A program made the position numbers and the translations under genes. Shown piece after piece: positions 6,088 through 6,969 of a stretch of 6,969 bases of DNA. Within the stretch, counting starts at the first letter, position 1. The number at the start of each line of letters is the position of its first letter. Source of the stretch: Nitrospira sp. (GTDB lineage: Bacteria > Nitrospirota > Nitrospiria > Nitrospirales > Nitrospiraceae); contig JAJFBJ010000159.1 of NCBI GenBank assembly GCA_020697375.1, forward strand, positions 1 to 6,969, read 5' to 3'. The notes beneath the pieces were generated by a model. The model was not told where the DNA came from. It searched no databases and saw only the letters and a program-made list of their open reading frames with translations.

Positions 6088-6330
6088 TGATTTCTCGTAT
6101 AGAAAAAGGTATCCTGCGCCCGCCGCGCCTATGGCGAATTCGAGCGGCGTGCCGGTGAGGTCAAAGCCCCCGCGCAGGGCAAAGGCCGGGCTCGTGATCG
6201 CGGCGATCCGTGGGCAATCCGGCGAGTTAAAGCGGCAGGCGAAGCTACCTGCCAGGGCAAGGGTCCGGCGGCGCGATGGCATTATCAGGGGAATGAGGGT
6301 AGTGACTAAGCCACGGTTATTTCTGGTGAC
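6088..6330. other. Stretch with no recognised gene between toxin relic and hsdR
   Basis: Neither strand shows a convincing gene here. A minus-strand frame (to about 6280) reads with a Gly/Ala/Leu-rich stretch, but it runs antisense into hsdR at its 5' end and out of frame into the vapC relic at its 3' end. A plus-strand frame ends in TGA at 6332-6334, overlapping the hsdR ATG (ATGA). This would suit the tail of a lost upstream partner, but I recognise nothing in it. No clear promoter for hsdR is visible. Confidence 0.4.
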
Positions 6331-6969
6331 ATGACCGAACTCGACAGGAAATCTCTCAGCGAACGCGACATCTGCACCAAGTTCATCACCATCGTCCGAG
6401 GGAAACTCGTCACTCGCGGCAAGGCCAAGTTTGCCGACTACATCCTCTACTACAAGCCGAACATCCCCATTGCCTTGATCGAGGCGAAGGACAACAACCA
6501 CAGCCTCGGCGACGGCATGCAGCAGGGATTGGAGTATGCGGCGACGCTGGACATTCCCTTCGTCTTCTCATCGAACGGCGACGGCTTCCTGTTTCACGAC
6601 CGGACGGCTCAGGGCAAACAAACAGAGTCCGAACTGCGGCTCAGTGACTTTCCGTCACCGGAGAGACTCTGGCAGCAGTACCGCGCTTGGAAAGGCCTGG
6701 CCCCCGCGCAGGAAGAAATCGTTCTTCAGAACTACCACGATGACGCGAGCGGCAAGGAGCCGCGTTACTACCAGCGCATCGCGATCAATAACACCATCGA
6801 GGCCATCGCGAAAGGCCAGAATCGTCTCCTCCTCGTCATGGCAACCGGCACCGGCAAGACCTACACTGCCTTTCAGATCATCTGGCGCTTGTGGAAAGCC
6901 AAGCGGAAGAAACGCATCCTCTACCTTGCCGATCGCAATGTGCTGATCGATCAGACCATGGTCAATGAC
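6331..6969 (+). CDS. hsdR: Type I restriction enzyme R subunit, N-terminal part (3' end outside window)
   Basis: 213 codons are open to the right edge. HsdR is the nuclease and DNA-translocating subunit of type I restriction-modification complexes. The PD-(D/E)xK nuclease is visible as ADYILYY (Asp36) and IEAK (Glu51, Lys53). The helicase domain begins with RYYQ (145-148, Q-type motif), Walker A ATGTGKT (171-177) and a motif-Ia region [13 protein letters not shown] (196-208). The ATG at 6331 is the only good start, because TAA at 6307-6309 closes the frame upstream and only a weak GGTG precedes it. The start [11 protein letters not shown] (10-20) jumps directly to [17 protein letters not shown] (21-37). 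In relatives I remember, about 25 residues, including a conserved AGW and an EEVSFTKGR-like block, lie between them. An in-frame deletion is therefore suspected. No HsdM or HsdS lies upstream in the window; they may lie to the right. Confidence 0.88.
   Translation, partial: MTELDRKSLSERDICTKFITIVRGKLVTRGKAKFADYILYYKPNIPIALIEAKDNNHSLGDGMQQGLEYAATLDIPFVFSSNGDGFLFHDRTAQGKQTESELRLSDFPSPERLWQQYRAWKGLAPAQEEIVLQNYHDDASGKEPRYYQRIAINNTIEAIAKGQNRLLLVMATGTGKTYTAFQIIWRLWKAKRKKRILYLADRNVLIDQTMVND

Noticed and set aside
5960..6334. Plus-strand ORF whose TGA overlaps the hsdR start (ATGA), as a coupled upstream gene
   Set aside because: The arrangement is suggestive, but much of it is antisense to the vapC relic and no family is recognisable. 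A single ATGA overlap can arise by chance.
6028..6501. Minus-strand ORF of 157 codons
   Set aside because: Its 5' third is antisense to hsdR and its 3' end is out of frame with the vapC relic. The Gly-rich middle is not a domain I recognise.
1..6969. CRISPR array, tRNA or rRNA genes
   Set aside because: No regularly spaced direct repeats, cloverleaf-like segments or rRNA-like stretches were seen.

Overview
The window looks like chromosomal DNA of a GC-rich Gram-negative bacterium. Gene content and style suggest a member of Nitrospirota (Nitrospira-like). This is an inference from remembered protein families and from two palindromic intergenic elements, not the result of a search.

Layout. 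Positions 1-3872 are minus-strand housekeeping and stress genes. From upstream to downstream these are a THUMP-domain 23S rRNA methyltransferase of the RlmL type (2688-3872), a glycosyltransferase family 20 trehalose-6-phosphate synthase (1063-2583) with a good sigma-70-type promoter just before it, and a lipoprotein (1026 to beyond position 1) that starts with GTG 36 bp after the synthase stop. A zinc-ribbon NUDIX hydrolase (3903-4445, plus strand) diverges from the methyltransferase, with only 30 bp between the two start codons. A palindrome-rich 249-bp gap follows.

Positions 4695-5491 hold a tight minus-strand trio: a small antitoxin, a RelE/ParE-type toxin, and a HesB/IscA-fold protein with no cysteines. 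The trio is bounded upstream by a 173-bp element with long terminal inverted repeats (5511-5683). Next comes decayed DNA containing a broken PIN-domain (VapC-type) toxin on the minus strand (about 5842-6087). From 6331 to the window edge (plus strand) is the N-terminal part of a type I restriction enzyme R subunit. Its nuclease domain appears to lack about 25 residues near the N terminus.

How the parts fit. The left half is a stable core: rRNA modification, trehalose or osmoprotectant synthesis with an envelope lipoprotein, and nucleotide clean-up. The right half (about 4446 onward) is accessory: a complete toxin-antitoxin operon, a dead toxin gene, mobile-type palindromic repeats and a restriction locus. 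This is the pattern of a small defence or plasticity island next to core genes.
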